Of a stretch of 64,000 nucleotides of DNA, positions 46,059 to 54,994 are shown one piece after another (positions within the stretch are counted from its first letter, which is position 1; each line of letters opens with the position of its first letter). Location: contig NZ_JBQKLQ010000002.1 in assembly GCF_052116145.1 (NCBI RefSeq), positions 308,546 through 372,545 of the forward strand, given 5' to 3'. This stretch comes from Fundicoccus sp052116145. GTDB lineage: Bacteria; Bacillota; Bacilli; Lactobacillales; Aerococcaceae. Made by a program: the position numbers and the translations under genes. A model generated the notes under the pieces. It had not been told where the DNA came from and ran no database searches. It saw only the letters and a program-made list of their open reading frames with translations.

Positions 46059-48482
46059 TCACCAACGAACATGGTCCAAGGCTTCCTGAGTCCAGGGTAG
46101 AGGATACAGGCAATATTGCGTTCCACTTGTTGGATCAGTCACCTCTATTTGCAACTTTGGACTGATATATACTTCTTCTGGACCATAAGGATAAAATTCG
46201 ATGTAGAAATAACCCTTGCTATCCGCCATCCCTTCAAAGTAAGTCGGTCCAGAAAAGCCGTGATTATGAAGATTTAACACTATGGGAGCATTGGGATAAG
46301 TATGTCCTTCAATATATCCTTGCTGATCAAAATAACGCTCCAATGTAAAATTAGCATTTTCGGATTCCAGAGCCGTCGGTTTAAATAGATTCAGCCGCTG
46401 AAGATTGACTTCACTGCCATCCACATCTGAAATTATTTTAAATACAGAGTTTCTCAAATGAGGCTGAAAGTTAGCTTGAAAGTATCCATTTTGATCCGTT
46501 GGCACTGTTACTCTTAAAAGTTCATCAAATGCATCTGTATAAAAACTGTAGTTACCTCGAATAATGGTAATTGATGAATTTGGCAGTGCATAGCCGGAAA
46601 CTCTGCTATCTTGAAAAAAAATCGGTTCGACTAACAGTTGTCCTTGTGTTGATTGAAGGGACAGCAGTTGCCAAGCGATGGGTGGAATACTGGCTTCCCT
46701 TGAGGGAGAGAGATGATGCCAGTTATCTTCTAACCAATCCACCGCACCCGTATATGGAGAGGTCACCTGGTAGCCCATGACTTGATTAAATGGCAAGAAG
46801 TCATCATAGACATAAATCGAGTTAGGAAGAGTTTTTGCAAGGTTTTCTTGCCGCATTTCATTCCAATAAGGTACGGAAGTTTGAGCATCACCTGTACTTG
46901 GCACTAATAAAGATAAAGTATTTTCTTCATTGCGAATAAGGTAGGCACGATAGGGTAAGTCATGCAACCCGGTAAATGCATATTCAATGGACGCTTCCAC
47001 CAATCTCATTTGTCCTTCTTCAGTTAATGTTAAGATGTGTTTAGGCTGCTCAAGCTGGGTAGGAATTAAGTAGTGGGAAGGACTGGACTGATTATTGATA
47101 AATAAACCAGTGACTCTGTTTTCCTCTGTCTCAATTTGCACTTGCCTAAAATAATGGTGGGGATGTGAGAAATACATGGTCCCATAGGCCAGTTCATTGA
47201 TATCAACATAAGTTTCTAATCCAGGGTACAAATCTTGTGGAATCGGATAGCGTTCCCCTTCAAAGATATAGGATTCGTCATCTGCGTACAGCCGGTTTAA
47301 ATGGAGATAGTAATCATACATGTACACAGTAAACCAATCCTCTTGCACAAAGGTACCGAGGTCAGGATAGAACGGACTGATTAGATTGTTAAATACCATC
47401 TCAGAATATTGTTTCAAATAGATTGAATCGATAAAATACAGTGCTTCTGAAATAAAGGTATAGGCCTCTTCGTAGTCAAAATAGTATTCCGTATTGTAAC
47501 CCAATTCGATACTATTCAATTTATCGACAAAAGCTTGAATATCAAAGTTGCCAACAAAGGGGTTCTCCTCAGACATTGACGAATGGTCCGATCCATCGAG
47601 CTCTCTATGATTATCCTCATAGGGAAAATGATTTTCCACATTGACCCCATAAGAACTTATCCAATCAAAAGTTTGTGGAATGGGTTGACCATCGCCGCTC
47701 ATTCCAAGTGATATCACTTGATAAAGGTCATCCACTCGATACCAAAAGTCGGCTGAGCCCCACTGAATAGCATAATAAGGGCGCAAATTATATTCATAGG
47801 GGTTTGTTTCCTGATGGTCTTCAAATATTTGAAGGGCATGACCTGTCGCAATGGCAACTGCTTGCCCCAACTTCCAATGCTTATAATTGTCAGCTTTTAA
47901 ATTTTCTAATTGATCGATTCTTTCAGAAATGATTTCTAACTGGGATCGATAGTTATCTGTCATACCTAGGTCCGCCATCTCCTGATAACGAACATCCTCC
48001 GCCAAGAGGATATAGTAAGCTATACGAATCTGAAGTTCATCCAGCAAGGCTCGATCCCAATCCGACCTGTCAGGTTGCATCTCTTCGATAATGAAGGTGT
48101 GTCCAAACATTGTCATGACTTCTCTCATGAGTCCCATATAATGTTGGTCGGGATCGTATGCATGGACATATTCTAAGAAAGAGTTATACATGACTTCGAT
48201 AATGGGTAATTCATTTTGTGAAAAATCGAGTGCCGGTAAATTGCGGATAACTTCAATCGTTAAATTTATTTCCGCATCAATTTGATTAAACGGATTCTTG
48301 TCAGTATTCTTTTCATGTACGTCAATCAAAGGGTCAATCATTTCCTGAGCTTGTACATGGGATTCGACCATCCATCCTCGCTTAACTAAAGTTAAGGTAA
48401 GCGGATTAACGATTAAGCTAAGCAGCAAAGCCACTAGCCATTTTTTTTGCTTATAAAAGTCTATAAAGTAAGTTTTCCTCAT
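46059..48482 (-). CDS. Large secreted protein with C-terminal Ig-like domains, unknown function
   Basis: An 807-residue protein. A signal sequence or N-terminal anchor runs from residue 14 to about 46 (ending ESHVQAQE). A large helical, Tyr/Asp-rich region without known motifs follows (residues 50-600). Two Ig-like modules sit at the C-terminus: GYALPNSSITIIRGNYSFY...DQNGYFQANF (about 640) and GHTYPNAPIVLNLHN...DSKGYFYIEF (about 730), each with the pattern G-x-x-x-P-N-x-x-I...D-x-x-G-x-F. The motif LPALDFSQNELPIIEVMYN resembles QLDFSHLAAEFQIILDGL in the divergent gene at 48727, so the two are paralogues. AGGAGG precedes the ATG. I do not recognise the family. Confidence 0.7.
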   Translation of the reverse strand: MRKTYFIDFYKQKKWLVALLLSLIVNPLTLTLVKRGWMVESHVQAQEMIDPLIDVHEKNTDKNPFNQIDAEINLTIEVIRNLPALDFSQNELPIIEVMYNSFLEYVHAYDPDQHYMGLMREVMTMFGHTFIIEEMQPDRSDWDRALLDELQIRIAYYILLAEDVRYQEMADLGMTDNYRSQLEIISERIDQLENLKADNYKHWKLGQAVAIATGHALQIFEDHQETNPYEYNLRPYYAIQWGSADFWYRVDDLYQVISLGMSGDGQPIPQTFDWISSYGVNVENHFPYEDNHRELDGSDHSSMSEENPFVGNFDIQAFVDKLNSIELGYNTEYYFDYEEAYTFISEALYFIDSIYLKQYSEMVFNNLISPFYPDLGTFVQEDWFTVYMYDYYLHLNRLYADDESYIFEGERYPIPQDLYPGLETYVDINELAYGTMYFSHPHHYFRQVQIETEENRVTGLFINNQSSPSHYLIPTQLEQPKHILTLTEEGQMRLVEASIEYAFTGLHDLPYRAYLIRNEENTLSLLVPSTGDAQTSVPYWNEMRQENLAKTLPNSIYVYDDFLPFNQVMGYQVTSPYTGAVDWLEDNWHHLSPSREASIPPIAWQLLSLQSTQGQLLVEPIFFQDSRVSGYALPNSSITIIRGNYSFYTDAFDELLRVTVPTDQNGYFQANFQPHLRNSVFKIISDVDGSEVNLQRLNLFKPTALESENANFTLERYFDQQGYIEGHTYPNAPIVLNLHNHGFSGPTYFEGMADSKGYFYIEFYPYGPEEVYISPKLQIEVTDPTSGTQYCLYPLPWTQEALDHVRW

Positions 48483-48726
48483 AATAACTGCCTCCTATTA
48501 ATGATATAAACTTAAAAAGGCTTAAGTTTATTCTATTAACATATCTAATACACATCAAAATTAATAAACAACCATCACTTTCAAAACTATTATATATAAA
48601 TTTTTCAATGGGTACATCCATGCTTTCTTAAACTAGCTTATAAAATGCTTATGAATGTGTCATTAAAAAGATGATTAATGAAAATATAATGCTATAATCT
48701 AAGTAATAAAATAAGGGAGTGTTACG

Positions 48727-49647
48727 ATGATAGCCAAGCCTTTTTGGAAATTACTACTGACTGTTTTAGCTTTAGCTGGGCCCGGTCAAGACCTGATACT
48801 ATTTGTTTCCTCTTTCTCAAACTCAATTTATGCTCAAGATCTTAACAGTTTTATGGGTTATAATATGCAGCAACCTTGGAAAGATTTACTTTCAAACTTT
48901 GACGCCCAACCAAACTACAATACCGAAATCATGCTTCAAGAAGCTCGGCAATTAGATTTTTCACACTTAGCTGCTGAATTTCAAATCATTCTTGATGGTC
49001 TTTTGATTGCAGTGCCATCGGGCAGCCGCACTAAGGCATATAACGATAGCTTTATTCTTAGTCGTCAAATTGATAGCGTTTCTTCTGAGGAACAAGTGGC
49101 TTTGAACATTATACGTACCATAGACTATCATATGACATCATCCCGATTAGGACCGCATATTAAAAACCAATGGCTATCTAACATTGAACGTTTTTACAAT
49201 GTTAATGGAAGTCAATACGAGCAGGATATTATTTTCAAACTGGCAAAACGAACAGGTCTGGCGCCTGAAGCTTATAGCTATACTCTCATTGAAGCAACTA
49301 GCCCATCAGCCGCTCATTATCTCATCGAGACTACTTTCCAAGACTTCGTCTGGTGGACCAGTAACTATCGTTATGATTATCGCTCAGATGAACTTGACGT
49401 CTTGGGTGAGGGGATGATTGACTTTGAGCGCTCGAACCGATGGTATCGCATTAGCTCTGAGCCTGATGAGGTACAGCCATTGAACCCTGGTTCATAAAGC
49501 CATCTACCTTCTAACTTTAACAGCTATGCCCCCTCCTCACCCATTGATACTTGAGAAATCACTGCTATAGCTACCTCGTTCGAAGCATTGTCTGTCGAAG
49601 AAATTCAAAGCTTACTAACTAGAGAACTCACGCCTCCCCTTTTTTAG
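48727..49647 (+). pseudogene. Secreted paralogue of the 46059 protein, 3' end decayed
   Basis: A signal peptide (residues 1-36, ending NSIYAQD) and about 220 residues related to the N-terminal region of the protein encoded at 46059-48482. A TAA stops the reading at 49495. The same frame stays coding-like beyond it (SHLPSNFNSYAPSSPIDT, then TGA, then EITAIATSFEALSVEEIQSL) to a TAG at 49645. Either the gene has lost its 3' part or the first 256 residues form a shortened secreted protein. AAGGGAG precedes the ATG. Confidence 0.55.
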
Positions 49648-49704
49648 AAATGGTGATATAGTGTATCTAGTATTTCAATTTGAAACTGGATAGGAGTGTT
49701 TGAA

Positions 49705-51441
49705 ATGAAAGGGTTCATAAAAAGGTTATTTCTGACTTGCATGGTGTTATTTCTGTTTCCTCTGAGTGTTCAAGCTCAGGTATATTCTGAAGAAGAAATG
49801 TCAGCTCTTAGAAGTTCTTTATTAAATGAAATTGTAAGTCAACCTGATGAACACGGAAGGTATATTGATTACTATGATGCGGATTCAATAATTTTTGTTA
49901 TTGAGAATGGTATAAAGCACACCGGCACTGGGCAAGCTGTAAATGTTCAATATTATTTTGGAGATAATTATATTCTAAGTGATTATGCCCTCTCACTAGC
50001 AGAAAATTATTTTTATATGTGCTTTATCAATATAACAACTCCAACCGCTGAAACATTAGGAGATAATATTCTTCGAACCTTATCCTACGATGAGGCGGTT
50101 GCTTATGCGGATACTCACCCTGAAATTGTTTCAAATTATTGGGGGATTTTCCAACAATTTATTGGGAGTTCTGATCCACAACCTTATGCCTTAACGCAAG
50201 CACAATACGATTGGTTACCGGAAGATGCAGCTTATCAAGTATTGGTTCATCATAAGATGAATTTATCTACGGGTGGGGATCCAGGGACAACTATGATGTT
50301 CTTGTACGAAGTTTATCCTGAATTAGCCACTATTTCGGAACCACCTACGACTTCAGTGCCAACAACATCCCCCGAGGAGCTCGAAGAGACGATATCTACA
50401 TTAGTAAATGAATATCCTAGTTTTACTTTTTCGGAAGGAAAATATGATATTCAAAAAATTTTCCTCTTACAACCAAACGAAGCCGGTAACCAAGGTAACA
50501 ATGATTATATGTTGGGAATTGAGTATCAATATTCGCACACAGGTTCTGCCTCTGTAGAGAATGACCAAGTCACTTGGTTGAACAAGGTGAAGGTCTTGCA
50601 ACGGGACAATCCTTTGGAACAAGCTGCCTATCAATTTGGCGACCAAGATGTTTTACAACCCAGCGTTATTTCAAGTCAACCAGTTGAAGGAGTCATTTAC
50701 TACACTTTGAAAACACTCGACAAGGATATGATCATCGATGGTGGTGAACAAACTTACACCATCGACGTGAAAACCTTAAGAAAATATCCACGACAAAGTG
50801 CAGGTTATTTAGCAGATGATAATTTGAATGCGATGATTTTTGATTTTAACAAGGTTTATGCGATTAGCCCGATGGAATTAAATATGCGTCATTTCGATTT
50901 AGGAACCATCGAAACTTTTTCACCAGAAGCCCTAGGTCATTACAACTTATTAGTTGAGAAAACAGGCTCCACCAATTGGTATATATACGAGATGCCCGTT
51001 CACTACGAATTGAACGAGGACAGGACAGTAGTGGCATCTAAACTTCTCAACGGTGACCAACTAAAAGAAATCGCTACCTTATCCACTGGAACAAACTGGG
51101 ACGGCATGACTTGGAATGATGTTAGCTACCGCCGCATGGTGGATGATTCAGTCGTCGCTCAACCTTCAACACCTGATGAGCAATCCGGTGCCTATGTCAC
51201 AGTTTTAGTCGGAAACTTTGGCGAACAACAAATATCCGGTACGGCCACACCATTTTCTACTGTAGAAGTTACCAACAACAATTCAAATGTCATTGTGGAA
51301 AGCGACGCACAAGGAAACTGGACCACCCAAGTTGACGGCCTCCAAGTTCACGAATGGGTCTTTGTAACAGCAACGACACCAGATGGGGAAGTGGTGCATG
51401 CCAAAAGCAAGTCTGGCGGTGGTGGAGTGTTTACGAGGTAG
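49705..51441 (+). CDS. Secreted protein with a C-terminal Ig-like domain, unknown function
   Basis: A 578-residue protein. Signal peptide residues 1-24 (ending SVQAQ). Two related middle segments begin SALRSSLLNEIVSQP and LEETISTLVNEYPSF, each followed by a Y-rich strand with YSHTGSASV or KHTGTGQAV, which looks like a duplicated domain. The C-terminal Ig-like module is ISGTATPFSTVEVTNNNS...SDAQGNWTTQV, similar to those of the 46059 product. No LPxTG or WxL anchor is seen. The ATG at 49705 is favoured since AGGAG lies eight bases before it; the GTG at 49696 overlaps that site. Confidence 0.7.
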   Translation: MKGFIKRLFLTCMVLFLFPLSVQAQVYSEEEMSALRSSLLNEIVSQPDEHGRYIDYYDADSIIFVIENGIKHTGTGQAVNVQYYFGDNYILSDYALSLAENYFYMCFINITTPTAETLGDNILRTLSYDEAVAYADTHPEIVSNYWGIFQQFIGSSDPQPYALTQAQYDWLPEDAAYQVLVHHKMNLSTGGDPGTTMMFLYEVYPELATISEPPTTSVPTTSPEELEETISTLVNEYPSFTFSEGKYDIQKIFLLQPNEAGNQGNNDYMLGIEYQYSHTGSASVENDQVTWLNKVKVLQRDNPLEQAAYQFGDQDVLQPSVISSQPVEGVIYYTLKTLDKDMIIDGGEQTYTIDVKTLRKYPRQSAGYLADDNLNAMIFDFNKVYAISPMELNMRHFDLGTIETFSPEALGHYNLLVEKTGSTNWYIYEMPVHYELNEDRTVVASKLLNGDQLKEIATLSTGTNWDGMTWNDVSYRRMVDDSVVAQPSTPDEQSGAYVTVLVGNFGEQQISGTATPFSTVEVTNNNSNVIVESDAQGNWTTQVDGLQVHEWVFVTATTPDGEVVHAKSKSGGGGVFTR

Positions 51442-51656
51442 AATGAAAGATATTTTTAAATGTCAACCTTACTAATAGCCCTCTAAGTGAAAAAAGTACT
51501 TTTATTATTACTTTTTAATTTGATTATCAAATACTTATTCTGATGGGAGTACTACACCGAACTTGACGGCAAGAAATATCCTTTCACTGGAAAATTGAAC
51601 AAGCCCAGAGTAATCATACTTACTAAATAACTATGAATGATTAGATTCCGTCATAC

Positions 51657-51711
51657 TAAAGCAGAGCTTACAGGTTTTCCTGTAAACTCTGCTTTATTTT
51701 TTTGATGTGAT
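51657..51711 (+). terminator. Terminator in the cassette right-end module
   Basis: AAAGCAGAGCTTACAGG pairs with CCTGTAAACTCTGCTTT, followed by ATTTTTTT. It ends cassette transcription before rlmH. A decayed version is present at 4558 beside site A. Confidence 0.85.
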
Positions 51712-51850
51712 TGATGGTAATTTGAAATTTTACCTATACATTCGAGTATTGTTTTAGCTCAAGAAAATCTAGTGATTCCCCGATTCCCCGACAATTTTAG
51801 AGAGATGTAAACATTGGACAGACCATATTGTTAATAGAATCAGAGGCTAT
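51657..51850 (+). repeat. Cassette right-end module, copy D
   Basis: After the terminator, CTAGTGATTCCCCGATTCCCC and then GACAATTTTAGAGA (51769-51803) parallel the C-rich repeat blocks at 4666-4700 and 35236-35270. It ends at the core formed by the rlmH 3' end. Confidence 0.6.
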
Positions 51851-51880
51851 TTTTATCATCATTTATGGTACGCATGTCCA
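51851..51880 (+). other. att-like core D within the rlmH 3' end
   Basis: The last rlmH codons and the bases after the stop (TTTTATCATCATT then TATGGTACGCATGTCC on the plus strand) are the reference copy of the dispersed core. It shares CATAAATGATG (minus strand) with the SCC attachment core as I remember it. Confidence 0.65.
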
Positions 51881-52338
51881 GATTTGATTCGAAATGCTCG
51901 GTAAATTTGTTCGACGAGTACAAGTCGCATTAATTGGTGTGGCAGCGTGATACGGCCAAAGCTGATCGACAGGTCTGAGCGTTTTTTTAATTCATCGGCT
52001 AGGCCGAGTGAGCCGCCGATAATGAAGCTGACTTTGCTGTCTCCGTATGTCGCGAATTGATCTAATTGTGCCGCCAGTTCCTCTGAGCTGATGATCTTGC
52101 CTTCAATGGCTAGGACAATTACTTTTCGCCCTGGGGCCAGTCGGGCATTGATTCGCTCAGCTTCTTTGGCTAGGACTTGGTCGATTTCTGTCTCTGACAT
52201 GTTATCGCCGGTGGCTTCGTCAGCCACTTCGATGACTTTGACTGTCGCGTAAGCACCTAGCCGCTTCAAATATTCCGCTATGCCCTGCTTTAAGTACTTT
52301 TCCTTTAATTTTCCTACACAGATTATTTCTATATTCAT
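51859..52338 (-). CDS. rlmH: 23S rRNA (pseudouridine-1915 N3) methyltransferase RlmH
   Basis: A 159-residue SPOUT methyltransferase, exactly the usual length. It methylates pseudouridine 1915 in helix 69 of 23S rRNA. Family segments are MNIEIICVGKLKEKYL, VIVLAIEGKIISSEELA, FIIGGSLGLADELK and TLPHQLMRLVLVEQIYRAFRI. The start at 52338 follows GGGAGGG and matches the family. The last six codons (GHAYHK, TGA) form the att-like core repeated at sites A, B and C. The equivalent position is the SCC attachment site in staphylococci. Confidence 0.95.
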   Translation of the reverse strand: MNIEIICVGKLKEKYLKQGIAEYLKRLGAYATVKVIEVADEATGDNMSETEIDQVLAKEAERINARLAPGRKVIVLAIEGKIISSEELAAQLDQFATYGDSKVSFIIGGSLGLADELKKRSDLSISFGRITLPHQLMRLVLVEQIYRAFRIKSGHAYHK

Positions 52339-52407
52339 CTTGCGCCCTCCCTGATTTTTCTGTTTAATCATAGCACTTTATGGGATTGTTTTGTATTATA
52401 ATTGTAG

Positions 52408-52740
52408 GGTTCAAGTATGCCAGTGCTTTAACGAAACGCAATCTGATTGCTTATGGCATGGCATTGAGCTATCATTGCAAGTTGTTGGCGGCTAATGATG
52501 AGCTGGTTTAGGTTTATTTGCTTGTGGCGGGTGACGGCTGACAATGTTTCAAAGAAATCATATGATTTAGAGTAAAGTCGTCTCGATAGCGTGTCCATCG
52601 TACCTAGTGTGGATGTGGAGTTGGCACGATTGCATGACGATTTTATGAAAGAAGCGAGCTGGCTCAAAGACTATTTTTTTGACACCTTGAATAATAGTAT
52701 TGGCACAAACTCGTTCACTAAGGTTATTGTTAGAAATTGA
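52408..52740 (+). pseudogene. Decayed coding sequence of unknown family
   Basis: Plus-strand frames look coding-like but are broken. KYASALTKRNLIAYGMALSY runs on to a TAG at 52507. In another frame RVTADNVSKKSYDLE meets a TAA and continues SRLDSVSIVPSVDVELARLH, then DDFMKEASWLKDYFFDTL. No family is recognised. It lies between rlmH and ktrB. Confidence 0.3.
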
Positions 52741-52843
52741 CTCGCGGCAAAAAATCTAATGTACTGACTGATGATCTGAGTCGAGACGTTAGACCAGTTA
52801 ACATGCGGAACATGCCACGATATGAGATAGGAAGGAGACTTTT

Positions 52844-54220
52844 ATGTTTGAGCGGTTGAAGCCAGAAAATTGGTCGACATCTTTTCGTCTGGTTTCGAGT
52901 TTTATTTTGTTCGCTTTTATTGGGAGCTTTGTATTGGCGCTACCTATCATGCATCAACCAGAAATAGAAGCGTCCTATTTTGACCATTTGTTGACGGCGG
53001 TTTCTTTGGTTTGTGTGTCGGGGATGGCGTCCTTGCCGATTGGGGAAACGTATAATATTTGGGGGCAGATGGTGGCGCTTTTGATGATTCAGGTCGGTGG
53101 GCTTGGGGTGATTACGATTATCAACACGGGGCTGTATTATTTGCATCGTCGGATTCCGTTGAAGGATCAGTATATTCTGCAGGCGGCGTTGAATCGTGAT
53201 ACGAATACTAATTTTCTTGGTTTTCTTTTTTCGATTTATCGTTTTACAATTTATTTCGAGTTGGCGGCGGCCGCGGTTATTATGATTGATTTTTGGCCGC
53301 GTTATGGCTTCTTGAATGGAGCGTTTAATGCGATTTTCCTGTCGGTGTCTGCTTTTACGAATTCTGGTTTTGATAATGTTGGGGTCAATGATATGCAGGC
53401 TTTTGCTAGAAACCCTTTGATTCTGCTGACTTTGGCAGTATTGATTATTGCGGGTGGTTTGGGTTTTTCGGTTTGGTTTGAGTTGTGGGAACGCACGCTT
53501 CGTTATTATAAACAGCGGCCGAAAAACTTTAAATTAGCCTTTAGAAATTTGAGCACTCATACGCAATTAGTCTTACAGGCGACCTGCTTTTTCTTAGTAG
53601 CGGGAACGGTGTTGATTTGGATTTCAGAACAGAGTAATCCAGCAACTATTGGGAATGCTCCGTTGGGTGAGCAGTTACTCGCGAGTTTTTTCAAATCGGC
53701 AAGTACCCGAACAGCTGGCTATGCGACCTTTAGTTATCAGGATACGCAGCCTTTTACAAAATTTATTTATATGATTTTAACGATTATTGGTGGTGCTCCT
53801 GGTGGAACGGCTGGTGGGATTAAGGTGACGACCGTTGCGATTCTGTATTTCTTGTTTCGCTCGGAATTAAAGAGTTATTCAGAAGTCGTCTATAATCGTC
53901 GTGTCTTTCCGTCGAGTCTAGTCCGTCAAGCAGTGATGATTGCCTTATTCTTTGTGGTGATTGCATCCCTCGGTTATGGGAGTTTATTGTTGACGCATCC
54001 TCACCTTCGCTCGATTGATTTATTGTTTGAGACGATGAGTAGCTTGGGAACTTTAGGGGTGTCGCTGAATGTGACTTCACAATTGAATTTATTTGGGCGA
54101 ATTGTCATTATGATTTTGACGATTGCTGGACGTGTAGGCCCTATTACTCTCTTGCTGGCGATTTTACAGCGTAAAAGTCCAGACATTCATTATGCAAAAA
54201 CCAATGTGTTGATTGGTTAG
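52844..54220 (+). CDS. ktrB: Potassium uptake protein KtrB (TrkH family)
   Basis: A 458-residue membrane protein of the TrkH/KtrB superfamily, which has four repeated M1-P-M2 units. Selectivity-filter-like segments are seen: SLVCVSGMASLP, SVSAFTNSGFDNVG, SASTRTAGYATFS and MSSLGTLGVSLN. A gate region (IIGGAPGGTAGGIKVTT) lies in the third unit. With KtrA it forms a Na+-dependent K+ importer. GGAAGGAG precedes the ATG, and ktrA follows after 25 bases. Confidence 0.93.
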   Translation: MFERLKPENWSTSFRLVSSFILFAFIGSFVLALPIMHQPEIEASYFDHLLTAVSLVCVSGMASLPIGETYNIWGQMVALLMIQVGGLGVITIINTGLYYLHRRIPLKDQYILQAALNRDTNTNFLGFLFSIYRFTIYFELAAAAVIMIDFWPRYGFLNGAFNAIFLSVSAFTNSGFDNVGVNDMQAFARNPLILLTLAVLIIAGGLGFSVWFELWERTLRYYKQRPKNFKLAFRNLSTHTQLVLQATCFFLVAGTVLIWISEQSNPATIGNAPLGEQLLASFFKSASTRTAGYATFSYQDTQPFTKFIYMILTIIGGAPGGTAGGIKVTTVAILYFLFRSELKSYSEVVYNRRVFPSSLVRQAVMIALFFVVIASLGYGSLLLTHPHLRSIDLLFETMSSLGTLGVSLNVTSQLNLFGRIVIMILTIAGRVGPITLLLAILQRKSPDIHYAKTNVLIG

Positions 54221-54245
54221 TGCTTGAGATAGAAAGGAAAAAAAT

Positions 54246-54914
54246 ATGCAGAATAAAACTGTGGCAGTGCTTGGCTTGGGAGTTTTTGGGCGAACGGTTG
54301 CCCGAGAATTAAGTAAGTATGGCTGTGATGTGATTGCGATTGATGGTCTCGAGGCGAATGTGGATGCTGTTGCGGATGTAGTGACCTACTCGGCGATTGG
54401 AGATTTCACGGATCTTGACTTGTTGAAAAGTGTCGGCTTAGGTAACTGTGATATTGTGGTGGTTGCGACAGGGACGAATCTCGAAAGTTCGGTTTTAGCT
54501 GTGATGCACAGCAAGAAATTAGGCGTGCCACAAATTATTGCCAAGGCCCGCAGTATGACCTATAGGGAAGTCCTGTACGAGGTGGGTGTCAGTGCCGTTG
54601 TCGCGCCGGAAAGGGATTCGGGCATGCGGCTTGCTTCTAAAATCCTTCGCAACAACATTGATGAAGTCCTGAGGTTGGATGATGATACGTCCATTATTGA
54701 ATTTGAAACGCCAATAAAATGGGTGGGCAAGAGTTTAATTGAATTAGATATCCGTCGAAAATATGACTTAAACTTGCTCGGCATGAGAGAAGAACGAGGC
54801 GAGCCCTTAACTCCACTAGTTATTGACAAGCCTTTTGAAGCCGATACGATTTTGGTCGCGATGGCCGCTTCCCATGTTTTTGAAAGACATGATTATTTAG
54901 GGCATTTTGAATAG
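54246..54914 (+). CDS. ktrA: Potassium uptake regulatory subunit KtrA (RCK domain)
   Basis: A 222-residue cytoplasmic gating protein. The RCK_N Rossmann fold binds nucleotide through VLGLGVFGRTVARELSKYGCDVIAID. VVVATGTNLESSVLAVM follows, and an RCK_C domain starts near residue 140. It forms the octameric ring under KtrB and responds to ATP/ADP and, in related species, c-di-AMP. Confidence 0.93.
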   Translation: MQNKTVAVLGLGVFGRTVARELSKYGCDVIAIDGLEANVDAVADVVTYSAIGDFTDLDLLKSVGLGNCDIVVVATGTNLESSVLAVMHSKKLGVPQIIAKARSMTYREVLYEVGVSAVVAPERDSGMRLASKILRNNIDEVLRLDDDTSIIEFETPIKWVGKSLIELDIRRKYDLNLLGMREERGEPLTPLVIDKPFEADTILVAMAASHVFERHDYLGHFE

Positions 54915-54994
54915 ATGAACGATTCGCTACAGCTACGAAAGTGGCTGTTTTTTGATGTGTCTTTTTCGTTTTCAGTCATAATCGTGGAAATGAT

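Larger units (their letters stand above)
35346..51850. mobile_element. Putative rlmH-type cassette II (between att-like core C and rlmH)
   Basis: A 16.5-kb segment from core C to the rlmH 3' end. It holds a truncated flavoprotein-like gene, an IS21 remnant, a methyltransferase, a WxL locus, an IS4-family element, fragments of other transposases and degV, a TetR regulator and three related secreted proteins. No recombinase is seen. The high load of IS elements and broken genes is typical of accessory DNA near the origin. Confidence 0.55.

Noticed and set aside
52428..52667. A 79-codon minus-strand frame between rlmH and ktrB
   Set aside because: No ribosome binding site and no recognisable pattern; the plus strand here looks more like a decayed gene.
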